Translations under genes and position numbers: made by a program
The notes under the pieces: generated by a model
What the model was told of the DNA's origin: nothing
The model's input: the letters and a program-made list of their open reading frames with translations, nothing else
Databases searched by the model: none
In this document: positions 1 through 8,309 of the stretch, piece after piece
Layout of the letters: every line of letters starts with the position of its first letter
How positions within the stretch are numbered: position 1 is the first letter of the stretch
Source: Aliterella sp. RAGGC_92
GTDB lineage: Bacteria; Cyanobacteriota; Cyanobacteriia; Cyanobacteriales; Chroococcidiopsidaceae
Assembly (NCBI GenBank): GCA_030826005.1
Contig: JAPJOW010000017.1
Span: 1 to 28,358, forward strand
DNA: 28,358 nucleotides
Direction of reading: 5' to 3'

Positions 1-641
1 TCTTCAAGCGATCGCACTCTTAAATTACTAAACCCCAACTTCCGCAAATACACTTCCGCTCTCCCCACGCGCTGCAACTTAGCGATAGTAATTTCTTCCC
101 CGTAAGGAAAACGAGAGCTAAGACAAGGTTGAGCGGGTTTATCCCACCAAGATAAGCCTAAAACTTGCGATATTTGCCTAACTTCAAGCTTTGTAATTCC
201 AAGTTCCGCCAAAGGACTTCGCGCTCCTCTTTCTTTGGCGGCGGCGATCCCTGGGCGATAGTCTTGCAAATCGTCCGCATTCACCCCATCTACTACATAA
301 GGATAGCCGAGTTGTTTAGCCAAGGGCTTCAAGGTATCGTGCAACTCACTTTTACAAAAATAGCAGCGATTGACGGGGTTTGCTCGGTAGTTGGGATTGT
401 CCATTTCGTGGGTTTGGACTATTTGATGAGCAATACCAATTTCTGTCGCTTGGATGCAAGCATCTTCTAATTCTTCTTTTAGCAGCGAAGGAGAAGCCGC
501 CGTTACAGCTAAAGCGCGATTTCCCAACACATCATAAGCAACTTTGGCAACCAAAGCACTATCAACGCCCCCAGAGTAAGCAATTATTGCTCGATCCATC
601 TCTGCAAATAAAGTTTTTAGTTGCTCAATTTTTTGTTGCAT
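1..641 (-). CDS. larE: LarE-type ATP-dependent sacrificial sulfur transferase, 3' end cut by window
   Basis: LarE is a PP-loop enzyme that adenylates a pyridinium dicarboxylate carboxylate and donates the sulfur of its own cysteine during synthesis of the nickel-pincer cofactor. The 213 codons seen here, of roughly 270 usual, run off the left edge. Visible are the PP-loop SGGVDS at residues 23-28, NRCYFCKSEL around 91-100, and PCLSSRFPYG with Cys173, the position matching the sacrificial Cys of characterised LarE. The ATG at 641-639 is the natural start, 56 bp downstream of the upstream kinase gene on the same strand, so the two may share a transcript. Relatives of the NAD/GMP-synthase PP-loop group are the main alternative, but the CLSSR block favours LarE. 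Whether larB and larC are present cannot be seen. Confidence 0.85.
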   Translation of the reverse strand, partial: MQQKIEQLKTLFAEMDRAIIAYSGGVDSALVAKVAYDVLGNRALAVTAASPSLLKEELEDACIQATEIGIAHQIVQTHEMDNPNYRANPVNRCYFCKSELHDTLKPLAKQLGYPYVVDGVNADDLQDYRPGIAAAKERGARSPLAELGITKLEVRQISQVLGLSWWDKPAQPCLSSRFPYGEEITIAKLQRVGRAEVYLRKLGFSNLRVRSLE

Positions 642-697
642 TTTTCTTTCACTTAAGTCACCCTACGTTTATTTTAAAGATTTTGCCCGTAAAACTC

Positions 698-2959
698 CTA
701 ATCTTCCTCTATTGGCAATTGTGACATTGGTAAAACTAGCGTAAAACAACTTCCTTGTCCTATTTGCGACTTTAAAATAATATCTCCTCCATGTAGCCTA
801 GCTAGTTTACGCGACAAAGCTAAACCCAATCCCGTCCCTTCATATTTGCGACTTAACCCGCTATCTAGTTGCTTAAATGGTTGAAATAAAGCTAATTGCT
901 CGGCGGGAGCAATCCCAATTCCCGTATCTATTACCGATAAGTTTAAATTATCTTCGCTTTTTTCTACTTGCAGAGTTATCGAGCCAGATTCTGTAAATTT
1001 GACGGCATTAGATAACAAGTTTACAAGTATTTGCTTAACTCTCCGGCGATCGGCTACCCAATTGTTTACATCAGTAGCAATCGATATTTTTAACTGTAAG
1101 TTTTGGTTTGAGCAGCGCTCCCGGAACAACGACAAGCAACTTTGACAAAGATCCTCAACTACAATTGATTCTAATAATAATTCTTCTTTCCCAGCTTCGA
1201 CTTTAGATAAGTCTAATAGATCGTTAATTAATTCTAATAAATGGCTACCGCAACTTGCAATACCTTCTATGTATTGTTTTTGTTTATCGTTTAAAGAACC
1301 AAAAATTTGTTGAAGCAATATATTAGAAAAACCTAATATTCCAGTTAATGGAGTTCTCAATTCGTGACTCATATTACTTAAAAAGTCACTTTTAGCTAGA
1401 TTAGCGGCTTCGGAAATTAATTTTTCTTCTTCTAATTCTTGGGTGCGCTCTTTCACTAATTCTTCTAATACTTCGTAACTTTGAGCATTGTAAAGCGCGA
1501 TCGCCGCTTGATCGGCAATTTGTTCTAATAAATCAATTTCTTCTTGACTGAACGCTCTATGTTTAGCAATCGTATGTAAACTTATACCGCCAAAAAAATT
1601 ATCGCGAATATAAATAGGTGTTTTGAGGATAGAAAGAATCTTTCCTTGCTCAACTAGCGCTACTCCCTTCGTTTGAACTTCAACTTTTTCTGGCTCTGGG
1701 GAAAAGTGTAAAACTTGGTGACGTTTTGACGGTAAAGGCTCTAGTAAGTCGAGCCATTCCCATACTGGCTCTTGGAATCCTTGCAAAGGTATAATTTCTT
1801 GACTTGCTCTCCATTCACTACGAACAGAAACTTGTGCGGTTTCTATATCGATGCAAAAAATAGCTACACGATCTACTTTAAAATATTCGCCAGCTAATTG
1901 AACTATTTTTTGTAAAATAAATTCTGGATCGAGGCTAGAATTTATTGTTCTTGCAATTTGATTTAAAGTTTGTTCTCTATTTGCGCGATCTTGAATCTGG
2001 CGAAACAACTTAGCTTGGTGAATGGCGATCGCGCATCGATCGCTAATAGTTTTAATCAACCCTATTTCCTGTTCGCTCCAATCGCGCGGGCGATCGCATT
2101 GCAGTAATATAATTCCTCCTAACTCTATCTGTTGATGCAGCAATGGCGCAATCATTAACGAGCAAATTTTCCCCGCAGTCGCAATTTCCTGAACTTCTGG
2201 AGCTACAGTAGTATCGATCGCCCTTAAAGCTACTACTTTACCTAGCTTAAGTTTATTTTCATAATGAGGATACAAACCGCATTTGCTGTTGAGATAATCT
2301 TCCTGAGCGGTAGTAGCAGCGCTGACGTGGTGAATCCACATCTCTCCATTGACATCCGGTTGAAATATCAAACAACAACTAACATTTAGATTTGAATGCA
2401 ACATATCTACAGTTATTTGCAGCATTTCATCTAAAATTAAAGTACCGCGCATTGCTTGCACGATCTGATTGATTATTGCTTCGGTCTTTGCTGTCTGCTC
2501 TATTTGCGCTATAGCGGCTTGTTGTTGACGGCGTAGAGCAAATTCTTGCAGCGATCGCTTTAAAACTACTGGCAAACGAAACAACCTGTCTTTAAGTACA
2601 TAATCTGTCATTCCAGCTTTGATACACTCAACGGCGGCTTCTTCTCCCAGACTACCAGTTACTAAAATTAAGGGAATTTTTTGAGACGATTTTTGTAATA
2701 TTTTTAACACTTCGTAAGCTGTAAATTGAGGCAAGCGATAATCTGCTAGTACCGCGTCATAAGTCGAGGTTTGTAGCAATTGTTCGCAACCTTCTAAAGT
2801 ATCTGTAAATTGATAGGAAAATGGTATTTTTGCCTTTTCTAGAATAAAAGTTACTAATTCTACGTCGGCGATCGCATCTTCTACAATTAACAGGTTTAGG
2901 GGTAGCTCGATAGTTGATTTTTGCCAAAAGCCAGTTTGAGAGTAATCTACATCATCCAT
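698..2959 (-). CDS. Hybrid sensor histidine kinase (REC-GAF-GAF-HisKA-HATPase)
   Basis: A soluble 753-residue signalling kinase without membrane segments. An N-terminal receiver covers about residues 20-140, with phospho-acceptor Asp73 in the LADYRLP context. Two GAF domains follow at about 165-315 and 330-490, then a short Glu-rich coiled coil, HisKA with the phosphorylated His at about 532 (SHELRTP), and an HATPase domain with its N-box near 647-651, DTGIGI and GTGLGL motifs. The GAF domains show no clear chromophore-binding Cys-His signature, so I do not call it a phytochrome or cyanobacteriochrome. The N-terminal receiver suggests it receives phosphate from, or is tuned by, another kinase. 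The 480-bp AT-rich spacer upstream implies its own promoter. The ligand is unknown. Confidence 0.9.
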   Translation of the reverse strand: MDDVDYSQTGFWQKSTIELPLNLLIVEDAIADVELVTFILEKAKIPFSYQFTDTLEGCEQLLQTSTYDAVLADYRLPQFTAYEVLKILQKSSQKIPLILVTGSLGEEAAVECIKAGMTDYVLKDRLFRLPVVLKRSLQEFALRRQQQAAIAQIEQTAKTEAIINQIVQAMRGTLILDEMLQITVDMLHSNLNVSCCLIFQPDVNGEMWIHHVSAATTAQEDYLNSKCGLYPHYENKLKLGKVVALRAIDTTVAPEVQEIATAGKICSLMIAPLLHQQIELGGIILLQCDRPRDWSEQEIGLIKTISDRCAIAIHQAKLFRQIQDRANREQTLNQIARTINSSLDPEFILQKIVQLAGEYFKVDRVAIFCIDIETAQVSVRSEWRASQEIIPLQGFQEPVWEWLDLLEPLPSKRHQVLHFSPEPEKVEVQTKGVALVEQGKILSILKTPIYIRDNFFGGISLHTIAKHRAFSQEEIDLLEQIADQAAIALYNAQSYEVLEELVKERTQELEEEKLISEAANLAKSDFLSNMSHELRTPLTGILGFSNILLQQIFGSLNDKQKQYIEGIASCGSHLLELINDLLDLSKVEAGKEELLLESIVVEDLCQSCLSLFRERCSNQNLQLKISIATDVNNWVADRRRVKQILVNLLSNAVKFTESGSITLQVEKSEDNLNLSVIDTGIGIAPAEQLALFQPFKQLDSGLSRKYEGTGLGLALSRKLARLHGGDIILKSQIGQGSCFTLVLPMSQLPIEED

Positions 2960-3439
2960 TATTTGACTACTTCTAAAAACTAGAATAGATTATTCAGCGA
3001 GCAAAGCAAGATTGTCAAAGTTTATAAAATTATTTGTTCTAACTCTTAGCTGTTAGCGCTCCTAGCCTTGGCATATTTAGCTTCTCTAACTATTATTAGC
3101 ATAAGATTTTTTCTAAACATCAACTTATTTTTGGTTATGCCTAAGTACAAACTTAGTTTATCGGTATAAAATATTTTTTTGTAGTAAATAAATTTGAGCG
3201 ATATCAAACTCTTACTTTGATAGATAATAACTAATTACCCCCAGTGTGCCTACTATTATTTAATAATTTTATAGAATTTGAAGGAAAGCAGCTTTAAATC
3301 ATTCTGTATCGGGCTTTACTTTAAAAGTTTTTTAAATTGATTAATTTTTAGTTTCTATAGCTTTTTTATCCATTAATTTAAACTTATCTAGTATTACCCA
3401 AAAAAGCTGAAAAAAATAGAGCAATTGCTGTATCAATTA
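2960..3439. other. AT-rich spacer between two kinase genes
   Basis: These 480 bases separate two minus-strand kinase genes. They are strongly AT-rich and I found no convincing ORF, tRNA, long inverted repeat or HIP1 site. The part next to 2959 should hold the promoter of the REC-GAF-GAF kinase, and the part next to 3440 the 3' untranslated region of the Cache kinase. I could not place a clear terminator. Confidence 0.5.
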
Positions 3440-5272
3440 TTAAACTTTAAAATAAAAAGTTGTACCTAAGTTGGGTTGACTTTCAACCCAAACTGTGCCT
3501 CCATGTCGATGAATAATTCTTTGCACGATCGCAAGTCCGATCCCCGTACCGGGAAAATCTTTTTGAGAATGCAGGCGTTGAAAGGCGGCAAATAATTTAT
3601 CTGCATATTTTATTTGAAAGCCAATACCGTTATCTTGAATAAAAATTGTACCGTCAGGTAAAGAGCCGATCGCGATTTGAGGAGAACAGCGAAAGCGGCT
3701 AAATTTAACAGCATTATCAATTAAATTACTAAATACTTGTTGTAGTAAAGTCGGATCGCCTTCGACGGTTGGTAACTCTGTAATGGTAAATTCTACCGCC
3801 GAATTATCTGTATGCTGAATTGCAAAACCAACGGCAGTGTCAACTAGCGTGCGAAGATCGACTTTTTGGGTAATCAACGGTTTTTGTCCTACCCGCGATA
3901 AAGTTAACAAACCATCAATGAGCAATCCCATTTTTTGGCTGCTATTATCAATGACATATAAATAATGAGCAATCTTATCGTTTTGTAAAACGCCCGTAGG
4001 TTCTAAGCTGGTGGCTAAAGCCTCGACAAAACCAGTAAGATGTCGTAAAGGAGCGCGTAAATCGTGAGAGATAGAATAGGAAAATGCTTCTAATTCCTTA
4101 TTTATAAATTCTAATTGCGCTGTCCGCTCTTGGACTTTTTGCTCTAAAGTCTGATTAAATTGCCTAACTTCAGTTTCCGCACGTTGCAAGTCAGTAAGTT
4201 GGCGTTCTAAAGATGCAGCCATGTAATCAAAAGTCCGCGCCAGTTGGCTAAATTCATCATGGCGATCGGGTAAGTTAGTACGAGTAGTAAGATCCCCCGC
4301 AGCTAGGCGTGCAGTTGCACTGACTAATTTTTTGAGAGGACGAATCCAAAATAATTCGCTAATAGTCCAAGCTATAGCTAAAGCGATCGCCGTGACTAGC
4401 AATAGTCCCAGCAAGTTACGCCTAAGAGTGCGATTAGCTTGAGCAAACGGCTCGAATCGGGAAATACCAATAGCCGCCATATATCTATTGGGATCTGCAA
4501 AATTATGCTTTTGCGTGGGTAAGTACAAGTGTTCGCTACCATCTACACCGCTAATTTTTGCTACATTTTTGCCTGTAGCTAACATATTTTTAATTATTGG
4601 CATATGCAAAGTAGATTGTACTTCCCAGTCTTTTGGCTTTGGATAATAAGCGATCGCCAAACCATCGCGATCGAGTACGCTTAAAGTTGCTCCTTCTGGA
4701 AGCATGATTTTAGACACAAGTTGCTTGAGCCAGCTTGAATCTAAAGTTAAAAATACTGCTAGTTCTACTTGATTTTGCTTGTTAAATATTGGATAGGCAC
4801 AGACAATCGAGCTTTGACTGGAGCTATGTTTGGAGGAGTGCTTGTTAACGGTGAAAGTACGATTAGTTAATGTTTGTTGCAACCAATCGCGCTCTTTGGG
4901 TTCGAGGCGCATGACGTAGGGGAGAGCGCTGCAAACTATTTCTCCATTAGGTTTAACTACACCAATGTTTTCATAAATTGGATAAGACTTAAGGACATCA
5001 CTCAAAAAAGTTTCACATTCATTGACTTCGGGGGTACGAACTCGCGTAAATTTCGCTAGTAGTAATAATAATTGTTGAGCATCTTGAATCACCTGCGCTT
5101 GCTGAGTGACAGCAAGTTTACTTGCTTTGAGTATATCTGCTTGGGTACGAAGTATAGCCAAACGTCGTTCTTCGATATTGTTGTATAAAGTCATCCCTAG
5201 TAAGGGTACGACGCATACCAAGATCGGCAAAGTTAAGCGATCGCGCAGGCTAGTAAAATTAAAACGAACCAT
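3440..5272 (-). CDS. Membrane-bound sensor histidine kinase (Cache-HAMP-HisKA-HATPase)
   Basis: A 610-residue kinase with a transmembrane helix at about residues 14-32, a periplasmic segment of about 240 residues with Cache-like character, a second helix at about 287-310, HAMP (about 311-363) and a coiled coil leading into HisKA. The phospho-accepting His is at about 403 in SYSISHDLRAPL, the wording typical of phytochrome-type kinases. The HATPase has SNLIDNAVKF, DNGIGF and GTGIGL. The protein should sense a small molecule outside the cytoplasmic membrane and phosphorylate an unlinked response regulator, since none is encoded beside it. It is divergent from the permease gene at 5386 across 113 bp. 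The fold of the sensor part is inferred from topology and length, not from a recognised motif. Confidence 0.88.
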   Translation of the reverse strand: MVRFNFTSLRDRLTLPILVCVVPLLGMTLYNNIEERRLAILRTQADILKASKLAVTQQAQVIQDAQQLLLLLAKFTRVRTPEVNECETFLSDVLKSYPIYENIGVVKPNGEIVCSALPYVMRLEPKERDWLQQTLTNRTFTVNKHSSKHSSSQSSIVCAYPIFNKQNQVELAVFLTLDSSWLKQLVSKIMLPEGATLSVLDRDGLAIAYYPKPKDWEVQSTLHMPIIKNMLATGKNVAKISGVDGSEHLYLPTQKHNFADPNRYMAAIGISRFEPFAQANRTLRRNLLGLLLVTAIALAIAWTISELFWIRPLKKLVSATARLAAGDLTTRTNLPDRHDEFSQLARTFDYMAASLERQLTDLQRAETEVRQFNQTLEQKVQERTAQLEFINKELEAFSYSISHDLRAPLRHLTGFVEALATSLEPTGVLQNDKIAHYLYVIDNSSQKMGLLIDGLLTLSRVGQKPLITQKVDLRTLVDTAVGFAIQHTDNSAVEFTITELPTVEGDPTLLQQVFSNLIDNAVKFSRFRCSPQIAIGSLPDGTIFIQDNGIGFQIKYADKLFAAFQRLHSQKDFPGTGIGLAIVQRIIHRHGGTVWVESQPNLGTTFYFKV

Positions 5273-5330
5273 GAATTATAGCTAATTACTTTTAAATGTT
5301 ACCCGAAACTATAAAGTAACTTTTTATAAC

Positions 5331-5358
5331 TTTACTCCCAACACTCTATCCTTATAAT
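5331..5358 (+). promoter_or_regulatory. Candidate sigma-70-type promoter for the NatD-like gene
   Basis: TTTACT at 5331-5336 and a perfect TATAAT at 5353-5358 are separated by 16 bases. Transcription would start near 5365, giving a leader of about 20 nt before the ATG at 5386. That leader has no Shine-Dalgarno-like sequence. Confidence 0.4.
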
Positions 5359-5385
5359 CAATACTTTTCGAGCTAAAAATCGTAT

Positions 5386-6252
5386 ATGGGTGGACAACTA
5401 GCGCAATTATTCGTCAATGGCATTGCTGTAGGTAGTATCATCGCCCTAGCTGCGGTAGGACTAACTCTTACTTATGGTATTTTGCGTTTATCAAATTTCG
5501 CTCATGGCGACTTCATGACCTTGGGCGCTTACATCGCTTTGAGTGCGAATCTTGGGGGCGTAAATATCTGGCTGTCAATAGTTTTAGGCGTACTGGGTAC
5601 AGTTGCCGGAATGCTGTTATCGGAAAAATTGTTATGGTCAACTATGCGCGATCGCCGCGCTAGTTCCACTACATTAATTATTATTTCGATCGGACTTGCT
5701 TTATTTATCCGCAACGGCATTATTTTAATTTGGGGCGGTGCTAGTCAAAGCTACGATTTGCCTGTCACCAGTGCTTTAACAATTTTGGGCTTAAGAATCC
5801 CGCAAAATCAGTTGCTAGTTATGGGACTTGCAGCGATTGCGATCGCTGCTTTACATTACTTATTGCAGTACACCAAAGTTGGTAAAGCGATGCGGGCGGT
5901 AGCGGACGATATCGATCTGGCGCGCGTCTCTGGTATCGATGTCGAGCGCGTAGTGATTTGGACTTGGATTATTGCTGGGACTTTAACCGCTATCGGCGGC
6001 TGTATGTACGGTTTAACTACTGGCTTGCGCCCTAATATGGGCTGGTTTTTAATTTTGCCAATGTTTGCTTCGGTGATTTTGGGCGGGATTGGCAACCCTT
6101 ACGGAGCGATCGCGGCGGCGTTAATTATTGGCATTACTCAAGAAATGAGTACCCCTTGGCTGGGTTCTCAATACAAACTAGCCGTAGCTTTATCGTTCAT
6201 GATTTTGGTGCTGCTGATTCGTCCCAAAGGCTTATTTAGAAGTACGATTTAA
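5386..6252 (+). CDS. natD: Branched-chain/neutral amino acid ABC transporter permease (LivH/NatD type)
   Basis: This 288-residue inner-membrane permease has about eight hydrophobic helices and the LivH family hallmarks: NGIAVGSIIALAAVGLTLTYG near the N-terminus, LRLSNFAHGDF at about 33-43, GKAMRAVADD in the cytoplasmic EAA-type loop at about 166-175, and LGGIGNPYGA near 230. Length is normal for LivH. In cyanobacteria the closest known role is NatD, one of two membrane subunits of the N-I neutral amino acid importer, whose genes are often scattered; here too no ATPase or binding-protein gene is adjacent. UrtB of the urea transporter is a paralogue, but the absence of urt neighbours argues against it. 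A hairpin terminator follows immediately. Confidence 0.85.
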   Translation: MGGQLAQLFVNGIAVGSIIALAAVGLTLTYGILRLSNFAHGDFMTLGAYIALSANLGGVNIWLSIVLGVLGTVAGMLLSEKLLWSTMRDRRASSTTLIIISIGLALFIRNGIILIWGGASQSYDLPVTSALTILGLRIPQNQLLVMGLAAIAIAALHYLLQYTKVGKAMRAVADDIDLARVSGIDVERVVIWTWIIAGTLTAIGGCMYGLTTGLRPNMGWFLILPMFASVILGGIGNPYGAIAAALIIGITQEMSTPWLGSQYKLAVALSFMILVLLIRPKGLFRSTI

Positions 6253-6256
6253 CTGC

Positions 6257-6291
6257 AAGCAGGCGCACCAAACTAGCGATCGCCTGCTTTT
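6257..6291 (+). terminator. Rho-independent terminator of the NatD-like gene
   Basis: Perfect 9-bp arms AAGCAGGCG (6257-6265) and CGCCTGCTT (6281-6289) enclose a 15-nt loop that contains a HIP1 half, followed by a short T run. It lies 4 bp after the stop codon. The opposite strand has no T run, so it should not stop transcripts from the other direction. Confidence 0.7.
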
Positions 6292-6300
6292 AATCACAAC

Positions 6301-6447
6301 TTAGGGATTGACAATGTGGAAGTAGATGGCAGCAACTAAAAAGTTACCAGCTAACAAAATCAAAGAAACAATAGTCCGAAATGGATAAGGTGCAGTGCTA
6401 GTATTCATAGTTGCGCCTTTGGGATCGTTTGGTTTAACTGTCGTCAT
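6301..6447 (-). CDS. psaX: Photosystem I subunit PsaX
   Basis: A 48-codon gene encoding a single-helix membrane protein. The C-terminal part reads PYPFRTIVSLILLAGNFLVA and then AIYFHIVNP, which closely follows the PsaX pattern (YxFRT, hydrophobic stretch, NFLVAAxYF). PsaX is a small peripheral subunit of cyanobacterial photosystem I that contributes one chlorophyll site in the thermophile structure and is absent from many genomes. The upstream ATG (6447-6445) is chosen because AAGGA lies 9 nt before it; Met14 would give a shorter form nearer the thermophile length. It sits 87 bp after lipA on the same strand, so read-through is possible, but function suggests its own promoter. Confidence 0.85.
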   Translation of the reverse strand: MTTVKPNDPKGATMNTSTAPYPFRTIVSLILLAGNFLVAAIYFHIVNP

Positions 6448-6534
6448 AGGTACAAATCCTTTTTCTTGTAACTAATTAAGAAATACCAAAGAACGCCCCT
6501 CTTGACTAGAAATCTGGAGAAATATTTTTATAAA

Positions 6535-7470
6535 CTACTCGCTTTCGCCCGCATGATAAGAACTCCGCACCAAAGGAGCAGAGCGCACGTGACTAAAACC
6601 CATATTGCGCGCGATTTCTCCTAATTGCGTAAATTCTTGTGGTGTCCAATACTTTTGTACGGGTAAGTGTGCTAAAGAGGGGCGCATATACTGTCCTAAG
6701 GTTAAGCGATCGCACCCTACACTTCGTAAGTCTGCCATTGCTTCGATTACTTCTGTTTGCGTTTCTCCATGTCCCAGCATTAACCCAGACTTAGTAGGAA
6801 CTTGCGGATTTAATTGTTTGACTATTTGCAAAACTCCTAGCGAGCGATCGTATTTAGCCCCCCGCCGCACTCGTCCTTGTAACCTTTGGACTGTTTCAAT
6901 ATTGTGGTTGTAACACGCGGGTTTTTGCTCTACTACAGTAGCAATGCGGCTTCGCCACAATTGCGTACTTTCTTTACCGCCCCAAAAATCCGATGTCAAT
7001 ACTTCTATTTTGGTTTCTAAGTTAACGCGACGAATACTAGCCATTACTTTAGCAAACCAACTCGCGCCCCCATCCGGCAAATCGTCCCGCGCGACAGAAG
7101 TTAATACTACATACTTTAAACCTAGTATTTGCACTGATTGAGCTACTTTTTCTGGTTCTTCGGGATCTAAAGGCATTGGTGCATGACCTTTATCTACTTG
7201 ACAAAACGCGCAAGACCTTGTGCATACTGGCCCCATTAATAAAAAAGTTGCAGTTTTTTGGGCATAGCACTCGCCCCGATTGGGGCAGCGTCCTTCTTCA
7301 CAAATAGTATGAATTTGCCGTTGTTTAATAATGCGCTGTACGGTAGAAATTTCACTAGCTTTGCCCAGGGGACGGCGCAACCAAGCTGGCATTGACTCAA
7401 TTTTTTCCGGTTTTTGTGCTGTCGAGGAGAGCCGCTCCTCATAGCTTTTTACCACAGGCGATTCAGTCAT
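6535..7470 (-). CDS. lipA: Lipoyl synthase
   Basis: LipA is a radical-SAM enzyme that inserts two sulfurs into the octanoyl chain on lipoate-dependent proteins such as pyruvate dehydrogenase E2 and glycine cleavage H protein. The 311-residue product shows both cluster signatures: the auxiliary cluster CEEGRCPNRGEC (Cys57, 62, 68) and the radical-SAM motif CTRSCAFC (Cys83, 87, 90). The conserved Ser ligand region is VRSSYHA at the C-terminus. Length is within the family range. Met27 (MPAWLRRP) is an alternative start that would keep all motifs. Cyanobacteria often carry two lipA paralogues; which one this is cannot be told here. It is divergent from the response-regulator gene at 7694. Confidence 0.96.
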   Translation of the reverse strand: MTESPVVKSYEERLSSTAQKPEKIESMPAWLRRPLGKASEISTVQRIIKQRQIHTICEEGRCPNRGECYAQKTATFLLMGPVCTRSCAFCQVDKGHAPMPLDPEEPEKVAQSVQILGLKYVVLTSVARDDLPDGGASWFAKVMASIRRVNLETKIEVLTSDFWGGKESTQLWRSRIATVVEQKPACYNHNIETVQRLQGRVRRGAKYDRSLGVLQIVKQLNPQVPTKSGLMLGHGETQTEVIEAMADLRSVGCDRLTLGQYMRPSLAHLPVQKYWTPQEFTQLGEIARNMGFSHVRSAPLVRSSYHAGESE

Positions 7471-7693
7471 AGTTATGACAATAAATAAAAGAATTTTTAT
7501 AAATATTACTAATGAAACCGTAAATTTACTTAAATTACCATCAAATAAAATCTTAGCGGCTTTTAGTTCTCAGTAAAATTTCCCTTGAAGGCTCTACAGC
7601 CCTAGCGTTAAGTTTAATTTATGGTTGTGCTAGGCATAGCTACATTCGTAATATTACTATCTTAAATCGATTTCTCTATTCAAGGATTAACTC

Positions 7694-8242
7694 ATGACCA
7701 ACCGTAAAATTCTAGTTATTGATGACAGCCGAGTAATTAGGGTACGAGTAAGAGAAATGTTACCACCAGGTAACTTTGAAGTTCTAGAAGCAAAAGATGG
7801 CTTAGAGGGCATCAACTTAATTCGCCAAGAATTACCAAACTTGATTATGCTTGATTTTCTTTTACCTAAAATGAGCGGTTGGGAGGTATTTCAGCAAATT
7901 CAACAGAACCCCGAATTGCGTAAAATTCCCTTAGTTTTAATGTCCGGGCGCAAAGAAGAAGTAGTAGAAAAAATTCAAGAGCCTTTTGAACATTTTGAGT
8001 TTATCTTGAAGCCTTTTGAGCAAAAAGATTTAATTGGGGCAATCAAGTCCGCAATGGCAAAATCCAAGTTGCCACCTAAAGGTACAGTCGGAACAGCCGC
8101 CGGAACTACTCGTAGCGGTGCGTATACTACTGGCGCGGCGGAAATTCAAGTAATGCAACAGAAAATTTCTAGTATGCAGGCAGAAATCAATACCCTCAAG
8201 CAACAAATTGGGCAAATTGTTGCGTTTATCAATAAAAAATAA
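7694..8242 (+). CDS. Single-domain response regulator with coiled-coil tail
   Basis: A 182-residue CheY-like protein. The receiver spans about residues 4-122, with the acidic pair Asp10/Asp11, phospho-acceptor Asp54 (MLDFLLP), Ser84 and the conserved Lys in ILKPF near 107. A Gly/Thr/Ala-rich linker (about 128-148) leads to a heptad-like tail (about 150-178) that could dimerise or bind a partner. There is no DNA-binding output domain. AAGGA lies 8 nt upstream of the ATG. It is the first gene of a three-gene run with a PAS kinase and a receiver/pseudokinase, and is the obvious phosphate acceptor for that kinase. Confidence 0.9.
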   Translation: MTNRKILVIDDSRVIRVRVREMLPPGNFEVLEAKDGLEGINLIRQELPNLIMLDFLLPKMSGWEVFQQIQQNPELRKIPLVLMSGRKEEVVEKIQEPFEHFEFILKPFEQKDLIGAIKSAMAKSKLPPKGTVGTAAGTTRSGAYTTGAAEIQVMQQKISSMQAEINTLKQQIGQIVAFINKK

Positions 8243-8309
8243 GCAGCAATTGCTCCTACGCCAACAACTTCATCGCCAAAGTATGAAGTTTATTAATTAT
8301 TTAGTAGGA

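Noticed and set aside
165..724. Two plus-strand open frames at the left edge
   Set aside because: They lie antisense to larE, whose minus-strand frame has clear PP-loop and CLSSR motifs.
8208..8309. TTG at 8208 as start of the PAS kinase
   Set aside because: It would overlap the upstream gene by 35 bp, has no Shine-Dalgarno and adds residues with no domain character; ATG 8310 or nearby is more likely.
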